64,000 nucleotides of DNA, from NCBI RefSeq assembly GCF_008930665.1, contig NZ_PQMG01000001.1:310001-374000 (forward strand). Reading direction: 5' to 3'. The translations under genes and the position numbers were made by a program. This DNA is from Corynebacterium sp. 74A. Lineage in GTDB: Bacteria > Actinomycetota > Actinomycetes > Mycobacteriales > Mycobacteriaceae. Below, piece after piece: positions 25,373 through 35,240 of the stretch (positions are counted from its first letter, which is position 1; each line of letters starts with the position of its first letter). The notes under the pieces were generated by a model. It worked only from the letters and a program-made list of their open reading frames with translations. It ran no database searches and had not been told where the DNA came from.

Positions 25373-26620
25373 ATGACTGTCTATCACTTCTCCCCCATCG
25401 CCGCCTTACCGCGTACTGACGCGATCAATACCAATCTCAAAACCCTCGCGCTCAGCGACGGGTTCCGAGCGCAGATGCTCGCCGGCACTGCGGATCGTTC
25501 CTTCTCCGTGGAGCGGCTGTGTTCCTGTCTCATCCCTGCTCCCGATGCGCGCAGCACCATCCTGCTGCTCAGCGCGGATCACGATCTGCAGCTCAGCCCC
25601 GCTCACGCGCTGGATAACAGCGTGGCTCTGCCCATAGCCGCGGCGGAGGCGGACGCAGCCACTGCCCACGCCGTGGATGAGGTGGTGGATTTTAGCTATG
25701 GCATCATCGTCTCCCTGCCACTGCTCGAGGACGGCTGCGCCGCCACCGTCGAGCTCATCGCCGATGTCGAGGAACTCGTCCTGCTCGGCGAAGAGATGAG
25801 CGAGCAGCAACGCCAGCGCTACTACTACGCACTCGAGCTGGCGCGGCTCTTCGCCGCGCGTGCCGAACGCACTCTGCTCACCACTTGGCTCGAACAACCC
25901 ACCGTGGATACCGGCGATAATCAGGCCCCCGCTGAGCTCCCCTATACGCAGCTCCTGCAGGACGCCGGGTTCTCCCCGGTGCTGCACACCGTCCAAGGCT
26001 ATGTGCCGCTGCCGGTCACCGCCCCCACAGTGGCGAGCTGGGAGCGGCTGCACACCGCGGTGGCTCAGTCCGGCATCGCTCAGGATGGCAAGGCACAGGA
26101 CGGCACGGACGCGCAGGTGCGCTTCGAGTACTTCTGCGATGAACTACCCAGCCCTATGCGACAGCAGATCACTGAGCTTTATGCGCTGGCGGATAGCGAT
26201 GCGCCGCGGCGCGACTTCGTGGGCGAAAACGAGCGCTGGGACCGTGGCCGCTTGGATGCCATCACCCGCCTCGCCCAGGAGAATGGCACCCGCACTCACT
26301 TCGGCCTGCTCCTGAGCGGCCATGGCGAGGCGAGCACCGTACTGGCCTTAAGCGTGATTGCCCAGGCCACCGGCTCCCGCGAGGATGTGGCCGAGCAGAA
26401 CGTCACCGTCACGGCACGCTCGGTCCGCGGATGTGGGGCGGGGCTGCTGGTGAAGCAGGAACTCCTGCGGGCACTGCATGCGAAAGACCCGCGGCTAGCG
26501 CGGGTCTATACCTCGGTGGAGGTGTCCAATAAGCCGATGCTGGCGGTGAATACGGCGCTGGGTTTCCACCCGATTAGTCGGGCCACGGCCTATCAGCGTC
26601 ATCGCCCGCTGAGCGCTTAG
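25373..26620 (+). CDS. GNAT-like acetyltransferase, possibly double-domain
   Basis: 415-aa cytoplasmic protein. The C-terminal end has the GNAT signature pattern: a turn GCGAGLLVKQELLRAL matching the acetyl-CoA pyrophosphate loop, then VEVSNKPMLAVNTALGF, typical of the last GNAT strands. The N-terminal half is of similar size and may be a degenerate second domain. Substrate unknown. The start ATG at 25373 has no strong ribosome site. The stop overlaps that of the convergent gene at 26617. Confidence 0.65.
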   Translation: MTVYHFSPIAALPRTDAINTNLKTLALSDGFRAQMLAGTADRSFSVERLCSCLIPAPDARSTILLLSADHDLQLSPAHALDNSVALPIAAAEADAATAHAVDEVVDFSYGIIVSLPLLEDGCAATVELIADVEELVLLGEEMSEQQRQRYYYALELARLFAARAERTLLTTWLEQPTVDTGDNQAPAELPYTQLLQDAGFSPVLHTVQGYVPLPVTAPTVASWERLHTAVAQSGIAQDGKAQDGTDAQVRFEYFCDELPSPMRQQITELYALADSDAPRRDFVGENERWDRGRLDAITRLAQENGTRTHFGLLLSGHGEASTVLALSVIAQATGSREDVAEQNVTVTARSVRGCGAGLLVKQELLRALHAKDPRLARVYTSVEVSNKPMLAVNTALGFHPISRATAYQRHRPLSA

Positions 26621-27306
26621 TCCTCAGCGTCGGTGGCGTCGGTGCTGCGGGGGCGGTGGCGCTCCGAGGCCTTCTTGCGGCGATCATCGACGAATAGCGG
26701 GCTGTCCTCATAGCGAGAGAAGCGCCGCCCCACGCTCGCCTCACGTTGAGCGTCGGCCACGGGATCATCCGAGCCGGCTTCGCGGCGGGCATCTTCAATA
26801 TCGAGCTGTTCCTCGCTGCGGCGGAAGATCAATCCCGTCATGATCAGCAAGAATGCAATGGCCACGATTCCGCTTAAAGCGGCACCAAACTCGGTGCCCG
26901 AGGAGCCCTCGGCGCGCAGCCGAGTCTGCCCCATCCAAATCATGAACATCGCCGCAGTGCCCGTGATGCCGGCGAATACCCAGTTGATGTAGGTCAGCAG
27001 CATGCTTCGCGACGCCACCACCACGAGATTCACCACCACCATCGACACGAGCCCCAGAATCACAAAGAGGCGTTCGAGCGGGGTGGCACCAAATTCGAGG
27101 GCCTTATCGTTCATCACCAGAATGTCGAAGCCATTGGCTTTGCCGGTGAAGGGAAGGATCAAGGTGATGAGAAACAGCACGAAAACGGCGATCAGGCTGA
27201 TCCACGTGGAGCCCATGTCCACCTTTTTCGCTGCCTGCTTCTCGAGGCCGGCGAGATCATCGGCCGAGAGTAGCTTCTTCTCGGCGGGGGTGTTCGCTTT
27301 ATCCAC
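26617..27306 (-). CDS. Four-helix membrane protein (Rv2732c position)
   Basis: 229-aa protein with four hydrophobic segments between residues 35 and 160 (WISLIAVFVLFLITLIL, LFVILGLVSMVVVNLVVV, YINWVFAGITGTAAMFMIW, LSGIVAIAFLLIMTGLIF) and a charged cytoplasmic tail of about 65 residues. It lies downstream of miaB on the same strand, as the Rv2732c membrane protein does in mycobacteria. Function unknown. Confidence 0.75.
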   Translation of the reverse strand: MDKANTPAEKKLLSADDLAGLEKQAAKKVDMGSTWISLIAVFVLFLITLILPFTGKANGFDILVMNDKALEFGATPLERLFVILGLVSMVVVNLVVVASRSMLLTYINWVFAGITGTAAMFMIWMGQTRLRAEGSSGTEFGAALSGIVAIAFLLIMTGLIFRRSEEQLDIEDARREAGSDDPVADAQREASVGRRFSRYEDSPLFVDDRRKKASERHRPRSTDATDAED

Positions 27307-27446
27307 TAGGGGTTCATCTCCACTGTGTAGTCGATTCCATCCACGTGCGCGACCACGTGGTGTGGCCTGCAGATACTAGAACGGAGGGCGCAGCGGGTTG
27401 CGGGTGCGCACTCCCCACATATTGTAGGCCAGAGTCGCCTCAAGCC

Positions 27447-28976
27447 CTAGGAAGAGGGGCGGATACCCGGCAGGCCAAGGCCCACCCCCACTGGTTCGGT
27501 CGTGGGCCGCTTCCCCGCCTCGGACATATCCCCCGCCTTGGTGCGGCGGTGGCTCAGCACACCACCATCGGCGAGGAGGAAGTGCGGGGCGGAGTCCGTG
27601 ACGGTCACCGTCACCACATCGCCTGGACGGATCTGCTCTCCCATATCCGCGCCCTGGGCGTCGATGGGGCTAAAGTGCACGAGGCGGCCATCGCGGGCTC
27701 GGCCCGAGACGCGCTTGGTGGCGCTGTTCTTCCTGCCACCGTCGGCCTGCACCAGCAGCTCCACCTCGCGGCCATGGAAAGCGGCGTTTTCCTCTTCGCT
27801 GATACGCTCCTGCACTGCCAGCAGCCGCTCATAGCGGTCTTGGACTATGTCCTTGGGGATCTGATTGTCCATTTCCGCGGCGGGTGTGCCCGGGCGCGGA
27901 GAGTACTGGAAGGTATAGGCGCTGGAGAACCGAGATTTCTCTACCACCTCTAAGGTGGCTTGGAAGTCCTCCTCGGTTTCGCCGGGAAAGCCCACAATGA
28001 TGTCGGTGGTAATGGCGGCGTGCGGGATCTTCTCCCGCACTTCATCGAGGATACGCAGGAACTTGCTGGTGCGGTAGCTGCGGCGCATCTTCTTCAGCAC
28101 CTCATCGGAGCCGGACTGCAGCGGCATGTGCAGCTGCGGGCACACCGAGGGGGTCTCGGCCATGGCGTCGATGACATCGCTGGTGAACTCCGCGGGGTGG
28201 GGGCTGGTAAAGCGCAGCCGCTCCAGTCCCTCGATGTCGCCGCAGGCGCGCAGCAACTTAGAAAAGGCGCTGCGATCGCGCTCGAGATCGGGGTCGACGA
28301 AGTTCACACCATAGGCGTTGACGTTTTGCCCCAGTAGGGTCACCTCGGACACGCCCTGATCGACCAAGGCCTGCACCTCGGACAGGATATCGCCGGGGCG
28401 GCGATCCTGTTCCTTGCCGCGCAGACTAGGAACGATGCAGAACGTACAGGTGTTATTACAGCCCACCGACACGCTCACCCAGCCGGCATAGGCGGATTCG
28501 CGCTTCGCTGGCAAGACCGAGGGGAATTGTTCGAGAGCGTCGACGATCTCGACCTCGGCATGGCGATTGTGACGGGAGCGCTCCAGTAGCGTGGGCAGCG
28601 AGCCAATATTGTGGGTGCCGAACACCACATCTACCCACGGCGCTTTGGACACCACGGTGTCCTTGTCCTTTTGCGCCAAACAGCCACCCACGGCGATCTG
28701 CATGCCCGGGTGCTTATCTTTCACCGACCGCAGATTGCCGAGGGTGCCATAAAGGCGCTGGTCGGCGTTATCACGTACGGCACACGTATTAAACACCACG
28801 AGATCCGGGGTGGCGCCTTCTTCCGCCGGCACATATCCGGAGTCTTCGAGCAGACCGGAGAGACGCTCCGAGTCGTGCACGTTCATCTGGCAGCCGAAGG
28901 TGCGGACCTCATAGCTGCGGGCGGAGTCGGACACAAGACTGGTTTTTACACTGTGCTGATTCTGGGGGTGAGACAC
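27447..28976 (-). CDS. miaB: tRNA-2-methylthio-N6-dimethylallyladenosine synthase MiaB
   Basis: Radical SAM enzyme that methylthiolates i6A37 in tRNA, the step after MiaA. 509 aa: the N-terminal iron-sulfur domain with C29 in [11 protein letters not shown] plus NTCAVR and GGCLAQ, the radical SAM CxxxCxxC motif in [13 protein letters not shown], and a C-terminal TRAM domain (about 400-465). The final 40 residues are a low-complexity tail. Start ATG 28976. No gene lies between it and recX. Confidence 0.96.
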   Translation of the reverse strand: MSHPQNQHSVKTSLVSDSARSYEVRTFGCQMNVHDSERLSGLLEDSGYVPAEEGATPDLVVFNTCAVRDNADQRLYGTLGNLRSVKDKHPGMQIAVGGCLAQKDKDTVVSKAPWVDVVFGTHNIGSLPTLLERSRHNRHAEVEIVDALEQFPSVLPAKRESAYAGWVSVSVGCNNTCTFCIVPSLRGKEQDRRPGDILSEVQALVDQGVSEVTLLGQNVNAYGVNFVDPDLERDRSAFSKLLRACGDIEGLERLRFTSPHPAEFTSDVIDAMAETPSVCPQLHMPLQSGSDEVLKKMRRSYRTSKFLRILDEVREKIPHAAITTDIIVGFPGETEEDFQATLEVVEKSRFSSAYTFQYSPRPGTPAAEMDNQIPKDIVQDRYERLLAVQERISEEENAAFHGREVELLVQADGGRKNSATKRVSGRARDGRLVHFSPIDAQGADMGEQIRPGDVVTVTVTDSAPHFLLADGGVLSHRRTKAGDMSEAGKRPTTEPVGVGLGLPGIRPSS

Positions 28977-29171
28977 GGGTAGTCATTCTAACGATCTGGG
29001 TCGAGCCAACATAATGCAGCAATCGAGGGCCGATGGCGTGAAAAGACAAACGTCTCCAGCAGCAGCCCCAGCTCTGGCGAGTGAAGACGCTTGCACGCAA
29101 GTGCCGCAATAGGTGCGACGGGAGGCGTTCTCTCCCGCCCACGGCGTGACCTGCGCCCACGACACGAAACC

Positions 29172-29783
29172 TTAATCGTCGAGTTCTGCGATCCTCGCGT
29201 CGAGGGCGGCGATGGCAATACCCATGCTCATGTGCTGGGTGAAGCCTCGGCGAGCGAGGGCGCCGACGATGCGGCGTAAGTACTTATTTCTTTCTGCGAA
29301 GTCGGCAGGCGGCCGCGCAATGGAACGGGCTTTCTTTTCCGCCACGGCCTCGGCCACGCTGCGTTCGTCGCTATCGTCGACCTGCTGCAGCGCCTCGGCG
29401 CGGGTATCGGCGCCGATTCCCTTATCTCGGAGTTCGCGGTCCAGTACTGCGCGGCTTTTGCCCTTGCGATGGCGCTGCCGCACCCATTCCGAAGCGAAGA
29501 GGGCATCATCGATGAGGCGTTGGGAGATGAGATCGTCGATGACCGCGTCCACGACCTCGGGTGGGTAGTCATAGCCGAGCAGCCGTGTCCGCATCTCGTG
29601 TTCCGAGCGCATGCGGTGGTTGAGCAGAACGAGCGCCTTGGCGCGCACGGTCTGGCGCTCTTCTTCCGCGTGCTCGTCGAAGAGCCCAGGATTGCCCTCG
29701 CGCTCATAGCGCTCGAGGGCGTCGGCGAGCGCCCGCAGCTTGGCGTTCTTCTCTTCCCAGGACTCGGCGCTGTGCTGTGTCAT
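29172..29783 (-). CDS. recX: Regulatory protein RecX
   Basis: 203-aa inhibitor of RecA filament growth. Helical repeats of the RecX type are visible: ALVLLNHRMRSEHEMRTRL, VDAVIDDLISQRLIDDALFA, VRQRHRKGKSRAVLDREL and the final three-helix part. Start ATG 29783 overlaps the recA stop codon by one base (TAATG), a usual recA-recX coupling that keeps RecX below RecA. Confidence 0.95.
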   Translation of the reverse strand: MTQHSAESWEEKNAKLRALADALERYEREGNPGLFDEHAEEERQTVRAKALVLLNHRMRSEHEMRTRLLGYDYPPEVVDAVIDDLISQRLIDDALFASEWVRQRHRKGKSRAVLDRELRDKGIGADTRAEALQQVDDSDERSVAEAVAEKKARSIARPPADFAERNKYLRRIVGALARRGFTQHMSMGIAIAALDARIAELDD

Positions 29784-30916
29784 TACTCCTCAGAGTCGTC
29801 TCCCAGATCGACATCATCAAAGTCCACATTGGGCACCATGTCCACCGGATCGTCGGTGAGCGCGTCATCGTCCTCGAGATTGGCGTACTTGCCTACCTTC
29901 AGCTTGCGCAGGATCTTATCCTCGATCTCATTGGCCAGGTCTGGGGTGTCCTTCAAATGCAGGCGCACCTTTTCTCGGCCCTGACCGAGCTGATCACCGT
30001 CGTAGGTAAACCACGAACCGGATTTCTTCACGATGCCATTTTCCACGGCGAGATCAATGATCGAGCCCTCACGGGAGATACCTTCGCCGTAGATGATGTC
30101 GAACTCGGCCACCTTGAATGGCGGCGACACCTTGTTCTTCACCACCTTCAGCTTGGTGCGGTTACCCACCGCATCTTGGCCATCCTTCAGGGTTTGGATG
30201 CGACGCACATCGCAGCGCACCGAGGAGTAGAACTTCAAGGCTTTACCACCGGTGGTGGTTTCCGGCGAACCGAACATCACGCCGATCTTCTCGCGCAGCT
30301 GGTTAATGAAGATCGCGGTGGTGCCCGCGCTGTAGAGGGCACCGGTGAGCTTGCGCAGCGCCTGGCTCATCAGTCGCGCTTGCAGGCCGACGTGGCTATC
30401 GCCCATATCGCCTTCGATCTCGGCCTTCGGGGTCAGCGCGGCCACCGAGTCCACCACAATGATGTCGATAGCCCCAGAACGCACCAGCATATCGGCGATC
30501 TCGAGGGCCTGTTCGCCGGTATCGGGCTGGGATACCAGCAGCTGGTCGGTATCCACGCCCAGCTTGCGGGCATAGTCCGGATCAAGGGCGTGCTCGGCAT
30601 CGATAAAGGCGGCGATACCGCCGGCGCGCTGCGCCTCGGCTACCGCGTGCAGCGCCACGGTGGTCTTACCGGAGGACTCCGGACCGTAGATTTCCACAAT
30701 GCGCCCGCGCGGGAAGCCGCCAATACCCAGGGCGATATCAATAGCGGTATTGCCCGAAGAAATCGCGCTAATCGGCGGGCGATTCTCATCACCCAGGCGC
30801 ATAATTGAGCCCTTGCCAAAGTCCTTCTCAATCAGCGCCATGGCCGATTCGAGGGCCTTGGCCTTATCATTCGACGCACCCTTGGGGGTCTTCGACTTGG
30901 TCTTGCGTGCTGCCAT
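29783..30916 (-). CDS. recA: Recombinase RecA
   Basis: 377-aa DNA strand-exchange and SOS co-protease. Walker [15 protein letters not shown], Walker [13 protein letters not shown], the L1/L2 loops ([19 protein letters not shown] and [16 protein letters not shown]) and the acidic C-terminal tail are all present; no intein. Start ATG 30916 (MAARKTKSK, with GGAG upstream) is preferred over the open frame extending to 31021. Two imperfect LexA-type boxes lie about 260-290 bp upstream. Confidence 0.98.
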   Translation of the reverse strand: MAARKTKSKTPKGASNDKAKALESAMALIEKDFGKGSIMRLGDENRPPISAISSGNTAIDIALGIGGFPRGRIVEIYGPESSGKTTVALHAVAEAQRAGGIAAFIDAEHALDPDYARKLGVDTDQLLVSQPDTGEQALEIADMLVRSGAIDIIVVDSVAALTPKAEIEGDMGDSHVGLQARLMSQALRKLTGALYSAGTTAIFINQLREKIGVMFGSPETTTGGKALKFYSSVRCDVRRIQTLKDGQDAVGNRTKLKVVKNKVSPPFKVAEFDIIYGEGISREGSIIDLAVENGIVKKSGSWFTYDGDQLGQGREKVRLHLKDTPDLANEIEDKILRKLKVGKYANLEDDDALTDDPVDMVPNVDFDDVDLGDDSEE

Positions 30917-31242
30917 TGTTGTCTCGTCTCCTGCTATCGCTTGGTTGTTTTTCACCGATGCGCCACCAGCCCTAGCGGGCTGTGCGCATCGTGGTGGCTT
31001 TGTGCGCCCGTATATAGCCATCGCCGTATGGCGCCACGCTACCGGAGGACTCGAGCCACCAATATCTTCTATAGACGCTCAGGCTCCTGCAGCGGTTCCG
31101 CCACGCGAGTGCCCTCTGGCTGCGCGCTGGGCGGCGCGCTCAAGGATCACACTAGCGCCCGCGTGCGACACTATCGAACAGATTACGGGCACACATGTTC
31201 TAATGCAACTTTCGTTATCCCAGTACAGCCCTTCTTGCCGCG
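30917..31242 (-). promoter_or_regulatory. recA upstream region with candidate SOS boxes
   Basis: 326-bp gap before recA with no credible gene. At 31174-31189 (TCGAACAGATTACGGG) and 31187-31202 (GGGCACACATGTTCTA) are two overlapping partial matches to TCGAACANNTGTTCGA, each 9-10 of 14, with one perfect half each. SOS control of recA is expected for the genus. Confidence 0.5.
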
Positions 31243-31452
31243 CTAGTCATCCACACCCAAGTGCCGTTCGGCCGGTACATCAAAATCCGCACAGAGATGC
31301 CACCAGATATCCCGCAGATCAGTGCCCTGTCCCTCCATGAGCTCGGCGGCCGTCTGCCCCCAGCGGCTGAGCACATGGGAACGCACGATCCACTGACCGT
31401 ACTGTTGCCCGAACTCGTCGGTCACGAGCTTCAGGAATTGTGTTTCGCGCAT
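31243..31452 (-). CDS. DUF3046 family small protein
   Basis: 69-aa protein from ATG 31452 (ATG 31461 also in frame). Begins MRETQFLKLVTDEFG and contains VLSRWGQTAAELMEGG-like text (VLSRWGQTAAELMEGQG) and DIWWHLCADFDVP, the conserved core of the DUF3046 family that precedes recA in actinobacteria (Rv2738c). Function unknown. Confidence 0.85.
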   Translation of the reverse strand: MRETQFLKLVTDEFGQQYGQWIVRSHVLSRWGQTAAELMEGQGTDLRDIWWHLCADFDVPAERHLGVDD

Positions 31453-31717
31453 AGCGCCCATCGTAACCCGCTCGGCGTTCTCGCCTACAGCGCCCCATCC
31501 AGTCCCGCGCGGTGCCGAGCCACCGAAGGCGACGTCGATAAGCGCGAGGAAGTTCTCCGTCCCCCATGTTCATAGGCGCTCTCAACGACTACAGTAAGAC
31601 ACACGTTTTGTTTCTTCTCAGGTGACACTAAGTCGCTGCCGCCTGCTGAGGGTAGTCGCGGCGTTCCGTGCCCGCTGAGATCCGCTCCCTATTGTGATTA
31701 TTAAGGATTCCCCACTT

Positions 31718-32320
31718 ATGGCCGCCTCTCCCTCCCGCTCCACAGTGCGCGATATCTCCTATATCGCGGTTTTTACCGCATTGATCATCGTTTTCGCATT
31801 CGTCACTATTCCCGGTGCCGCCGGCGTGCCCATCGTGTTGCAGAACGCGATCGTGGTGCTCGCGGGCCTCGTGCTGGGTGGTCGTCGCGGTTTCTACACG
31901 GCGGGGCTGTTCCTTCTCATCGGCATGCTGGGGCTGCCGGTGCTGGCGGGCGGTCGTTCCACCCTGGCGGCGCTGGCGGGGCCGACGATCGGCTATCTCT
32001 TTGGCTATCTCTGCAGCGCGTTCATCGCCGGTGTCATCGCCTATAAGGCGCGGCCGCGCAACAAGAGCAACTTGGTGATGGCGGTGAGCTTCGGTGCCTT
32101 CGTGGGGCTGCTCGCCCAGTACCTGCTCGGCGCGATCGGTCTGTGGCTGCGCGGCGATATGGGCTTCGGTGAAGCCATCGTCATCCACGGCACCTTCCTG
32201 CCCTTGGATGCGCTGAAGTTCGCCGCCGCTGCCGCTATTGCCGTCGGCGTGCACTCCGCATTCCCCGACATCATGGCTGAGGAGAAGCGCCGCCGCGAGC
32301 CCTCCCACACCACGATCTAG
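31718..32320 (+). CDS. bioY: Biotin ECF transporter substrate-binding subunit BioY
   Basis: 200-aa membrane protein with about six hydrophobic segments that binds biotin with high affinity. Features: the family's LVLGGRRGFYTAGLFLLIG and LGLPVLAGG stretches and a late LGAIGLWLRGDMGF loop. Start ATG 31718 follows AAGGA; the frame is open 24 bp upstream. Head of the bioYMN operon; the next ATG follows its stop directly. Corynebacteria need external biotin, so this is their main uptake system. Confidence 0.93.
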   Translation: MAASPSRSTVRDISYIAVFTALIIVFAFVTIPGAAGVPIVLQNAIVVLAGLVLGGRRGFYTAGLFLLIGMLGLPVLAGGRSTLAALAGPTIGYLFGYLCSAFIAGVIAYKARPRNKSNLVMAVSFGAFVGLLAQYLLGAIGLWLRGDMGFGEAIVIHGTFLPLDALKFAAAAAIAVGVHSAFPDIMAEEKRRREPSHTTI

Positions 32321-33007
32321 ATGCCGCGCATCGTCTTTTCCTCCGCCAGCATCAGCTTTGATGGCGATCGGGTGCTCGATCCGATCTCTGTGGAGCTTGA
32401 GGAGCAGCGCATCGGCATCATCGGCGCCAATGGCGGCGGCAAATCCAGCTTCATCCGGCTGATCAACGGCCTCGGCGAGCCCACCAGCGGCTCGGTGAGT
32501 GTCGATGGGCTGGAGGTGGCCAGACACGGCAAGAAGGTGCGTCGGAAAGTCGGTTTTGTCTTCACCGACGCGGAGAACCAGATCGTGATGCCCCGCGTGG
32601 AAGACGATATTCGCTTCTCCCTCAAACGCCTCAAGCTCAGCTCGACCGAGCGGGATGCCCGCGTCGAGGAGGTCATGGAGCGTTTCGGGCTGAGCGCCTA
32701 TCGTGAGCACTCCCCGCATACGCTCTCTGGCGGGCAGAAGCAGCTTCTGGCCTTGGCTGCGGTGCTGGTGATGCAGCCGGAGGTGCTGATCGCCGATGAG
32801 CCCACCACCCTCTTGGACCTGCGCAATCGCGAGCAGCTGCGCCGCATTGTCGCCGAGCTGAGCCAACAGGTCATCGTGGTCACCCACGATCTCGGCTTCA
32901 TCCGGGACTTCGACCGCGTGCTGTGGATCGATAACCACACCATCCGCGAAGATGGCCCGCCGGCGGAGGTTATCGCCCACTACGAGCGCGCCATGATCGA
33001 GGGCTAA
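32321..33007 (+). CDS. bioM: Biotin ECF transporter ATPase BioM
   Basis: 228-aa ABC ATPase energising BioY-BioN. Walker A GANGGGKSS, Q-loop region FTDAENQ, signature LSGGQKQ, Walker B VLIADEPTTLLD and H-loop VVTHD are present. Its ATG comes immediately after the bioY stop codon. Confidence 0.94.
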   Translation: MPRIVFSSASISFDGDRVLDPISVELEEQRIGIIGANGGGKSSFIRLINGLGEPTSGSVSVDGLEVARHGKKVRRKVGFVFTDAENQIVMPRVEDDIRFSLKRLKLSSTERDARVEEVMERFGLSAYREHSPHTLSGGQKQLLALAAVLVMQPEVLIADEPTTLLDLRNREQLRRIVAELSQQVIVVTHDLGFIRDFDRVLWIDNHTIREDGPPAEVIAHYERAMIEG

Positions 33008-33011
33008 GCCC

Positions 33012-33623
33012 ATGCGTTCGGTCCCGCTCAGCATCTACGTTCCCGGCCACACCCCCATGCATCGGCTGCCGGCGGCCGTGAAATTCTGCGGCCTCATCAT
33101 CTTCGTGATCGCCGCCGCGGTGGTGGTCTCCTCCCCCACCCGCGCCGCTATCGTCCTCGCGCTGGTCGCCGCCGGCTATCTGCTTGCCCGTATCCCCGCG
33201 CACATCGCGTGGAGTCAATTATGGCCGACGCTGCCGCTCTTGCTCCTTCTCGGCGGCTTTCAGTGGTGGCAGAACACGCTTATCGACGCCATCACGCTGG
33301 TGCTCCTGCTCTTCGCCTCCATCGCTGCCGCGGTACTGCTCACCCTCACCACGACAATTGCCGAGATGATGCACTCGCTGGAGTCCATGCTCGCCCCCAC
33401 CGCCCGCTGGGGTGTACCGGTAGAGACCATCAGCCTGGCCATCTCGTTAACCATCCGGTTGATCCCGCTGCAGCTCAACGCCGTGAACGAGGTACTGGAT
33501 GCCAGGAAGGCACGCGGGGTTGATTTCTCCCTCACCGCCCTTGGCACCCCCGTAGTTATTCGTTCTATTCGCCGCGCCCGCGCCATCGCTGATGCCCTAT
33601 GGGCGCGCGGGGTAGGCGATTAA
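33012..33623 (+). CDS. bioN: Biotin ECF transporter transmembrane subunit BioN
   Basis: 203-aa EcfT-family integral membrane protein coupling BioM ATP hydrolysis to BioY. Hydrophobic segments in the first 110 residues are followed by the coupling region with NEVLDARKARGVDF and RRARAIADALWARG, matching the two Ala-Arg-Gly motifs of the family. Starts 4 bp after bioM. A hairpin at 33642 ends the operon. Confidence 0.92.
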   Translation: MRSVPLSIYVPGHTPMHRLPAAVKFCGLIIFVIAAAVVVSSPTRAAIVLALVAAGYLLARIPAHIAWSQLWPTLPLLLLLGGFQWWQNTLIDAITLVLLLFASIAAAVLLTLTTTIAEMMHSLESMLAPTARWGVPVETISLAISLTIRLIPLQLNAVNEVLDARKARGVDFSLTALGTPVVIRSIRRARAIADALWARGVGD

Positions 33624-33641
33624 TCCTTCCGTAGACACACA

Positions 33642-33681
33642 AACGCTGGCCCAGACACATTCCGGTGTGCGGGCCAGCGTT
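33642..33681. terminator. Terminator between bioN and pspA
   Basis: 11-bp perfect stem AACGCTGGCCC / GGGCCAGCGTT (33642-33652 with 33671-33681) and a smaller inner stem ACAC/GTGT. Lies between the convergent bioN and pspA genes. Confidence 0.75.
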
Positions 33682-33768
33682 AATGCTTGGGGCAGTACTA
33701 CCCCCTAAGCCGTGTGCGCGCCCTGTGTGCATCTCTCGATGCCGCGAGGGCGGATACGGGCCGAGGAG

Positions 33769-34602
33769 TTATTCGCCACGGATTTCTCGCATGCGCTGCT
33801 GAATGGCATCGTTGCTCACCGAGTTCGAGGAGGGGCGAGGCGACTCGATGGACTGCTGGGGAGAACCGGACTCGAGAGCATCCCCACGCATATCGGAGCG
33901 GATCTGCTCCAAGCGGGAATGGCCTGCCATCTGTACGCCGGCTGCCTCAACCTCGGCCATGCGGCCTTGGACGCTGTTTTCTGCCAGCTCGGCGCGGCCC
34001 AGTGCGTTGGAATAGCGCCGCTCGATCTTCTCGCGCACCTGATCCAGGTTCGGGGTGTTGCCACCAGCAGCCACGGAGTTCATGGACTCCAGGGACTCGG
34101 TGACCTTCTCCTGCATCTTGGCCTGCTCGAGCTGCGAGAGCAGCTTGGTGCGCTCGGCGACCTTCTGCTGCAACACCATGGAGTTGCGCTCCACGGCCTT
34201 CTTGGCTTGGGTGGCCTGCTGCAGAGCTTGATCGTGCAGCTTCTTGGTGTCCTCCACAGACTGCTCAGCAGTGACCAGCTGGGCGGCGAAAGCCTCGGCA
34301 GCGTTCTCGTACTCCGAGGCCTTGGCCTCATTGCCCTCGGCGCGGGCTTGATCGGCCAGCTTCAGCGCCTGGCGGGTATTGCCTTGGAGCTTCTCGATCT
34401 CGGAGAGACGGCGGTTGAGCTGCATCTCCAACTGGCGCTGGTTGCCGATCACGTTGGCAGCCTGCTGCGAGAGCTCCTGGTGCTGACGCTGGGCTTCCTC
34501 AATGGCCTGCTGAATCTGAATCTTCGGATCCGCGTTCTCCTCGATTTTCGAGTCGAACAGCGCCATCAAGTACTTCCATGCCTTAGTAAAGGGATTAGCC
34601 AT
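33769..34602 (-). CDS. pspA: PspA/IM30-family membrane-stress protein
   Basis: 277-aa coiled-coil protein that binds stressed membranes. Starts [21 protein letters not shown], the amphipathic membrane-binding helix, then long heptad-rich helices ([19 protein letters not shown] onward) and a Ser/Pro-rich disordered tail from about residue 240. Downstream of clgR with a 180-bp gap, as in mycobacterial clgR-pspA; no pspM-like membrane partner is visible here. Confidence 0.93.
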   Translation of the reverse strand: MANPFTKAWKYLMALFDSKIEENADPKIQIQQAIEEAQRQHQELSQQAANVIGNQRQLEMQLNRRLSEIEKLQGNTRQALKLADQARAEGNEAKASEYENAAEAFAAQLVTAEQSVEDTKKLHDQALQQATQAKKAVERNSMVLQQKVAERTKLLSQLEQAKMQEKVTESLESMNSVAAGGNTPNLDQVREKIERRYSNALGRAELAENSVQGRMAEVEAAGVQMAGHSRLEQIRSDMRGDALESGSPQQSIESPRPSSNSVSNDAIQQRMREIRGE

Positions 34603-34783
34603 AACGCTTTCTCGTCAGCCTTTCTTGCCACAATGTGTATTCCTGCGCTGATTGTACGTCAGCAGGTATCGAACTGGCGCGCACGCACAGCACTACGCAC
34701 CACAGCGTCCATCGGTGTCGCACCTAGCTCGTGCCGCCAAGCGTATCCAGCTCGGCGATCACTCTAGGCGCAGGGGGACGGTC

Positions 34784-35143
34784 TTACACTTTCGCCAAGT
34801 CCGCCTGCGCAGACTCCACTGCCATTGAGCCAGCGGCCTCGATGAGCACATCCGCGACACGGGTATCGAGTGCATAACAGACCGCGGCCAGTAGCTCGGA
34901 GGAGACCTCCTTGCGGCCTCGCTCCAATTCGGAGAGATAGCCTGGGGAAACACTGGAGGCCTCTGCGAGCTCGCGGAGGGTGATGCCCTTATCCGCGCGG
35001 AAGGACCGCAAGGCTGCCCCAAGAGCCTCGCGCAACAGCGGCTCCTCGGGACGCGAGGATGCCATGGTCTCCGCGCCTGCCGAGTCGGGGCGCACCCGAT
35101 GGGCGCCGAGCGGCTGATCTAAAAGAGCTGTGTAAGTTGCCAT
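34784..35143 (-). CDS. clgR: Transcriptional activator ClgR
   Basis: 119-aa helix-turn-helix regulator that controls clp protease genes and envelope stress in actinobacteria. The HTH is [20 protein letters not shown] (about residues 52-71) followed by [17 protein letters not shown]. The C-terminal end reads [10 protein letters not shown], a non-polar tail that could be a Clp degradation signal as known for ClgR. Start ATG 35143 has AGAAGAAG upstream; the frame is open 81 bp further. Confidence 0.93.
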   Translation of the reverse strand: MATYTALLDQPLGAHRVRPDSAGAETMASSRPEEPLLREALGAALRSFRADKGITLRELAEASSVSPGYLSELERGRKEVSSELLAAVCYALDTRVADVLIEAAGSMAVESAQADLAKV

Positions 35144-35240
35144 CACTTCTTCTAACGTCTCGGGGACACCTTTTGTTCCCCGCGCCATCATCGGCGCGGC
35201 ACGCGGTGGTGGTTGTGCACCCACTGTAGTTGCTTCTCGT

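Noticed and set aside
23762-25387. Long open frame on the minus strand across the DUF349 gene
   Set aside because: It mirrors the plus-strand gene, with Leu/Gly-rich composition typical of the antisense of a high-GC coding region and no independent ribosome site or motif.
29165-31021. Possible intein or extended N-terminus in recA
   Set aside because: Motifs are continuous over 377 residues, and the 35-residue upstream extension is Pro/Arg/Gly-rich without a ribosome site.
31628-33034. Long minus-strand frame opposite bioYMN
   Set aside because: Antisense of three clear ABC/ECF genes; Asp/His/Gly-rich composition and no start signal.
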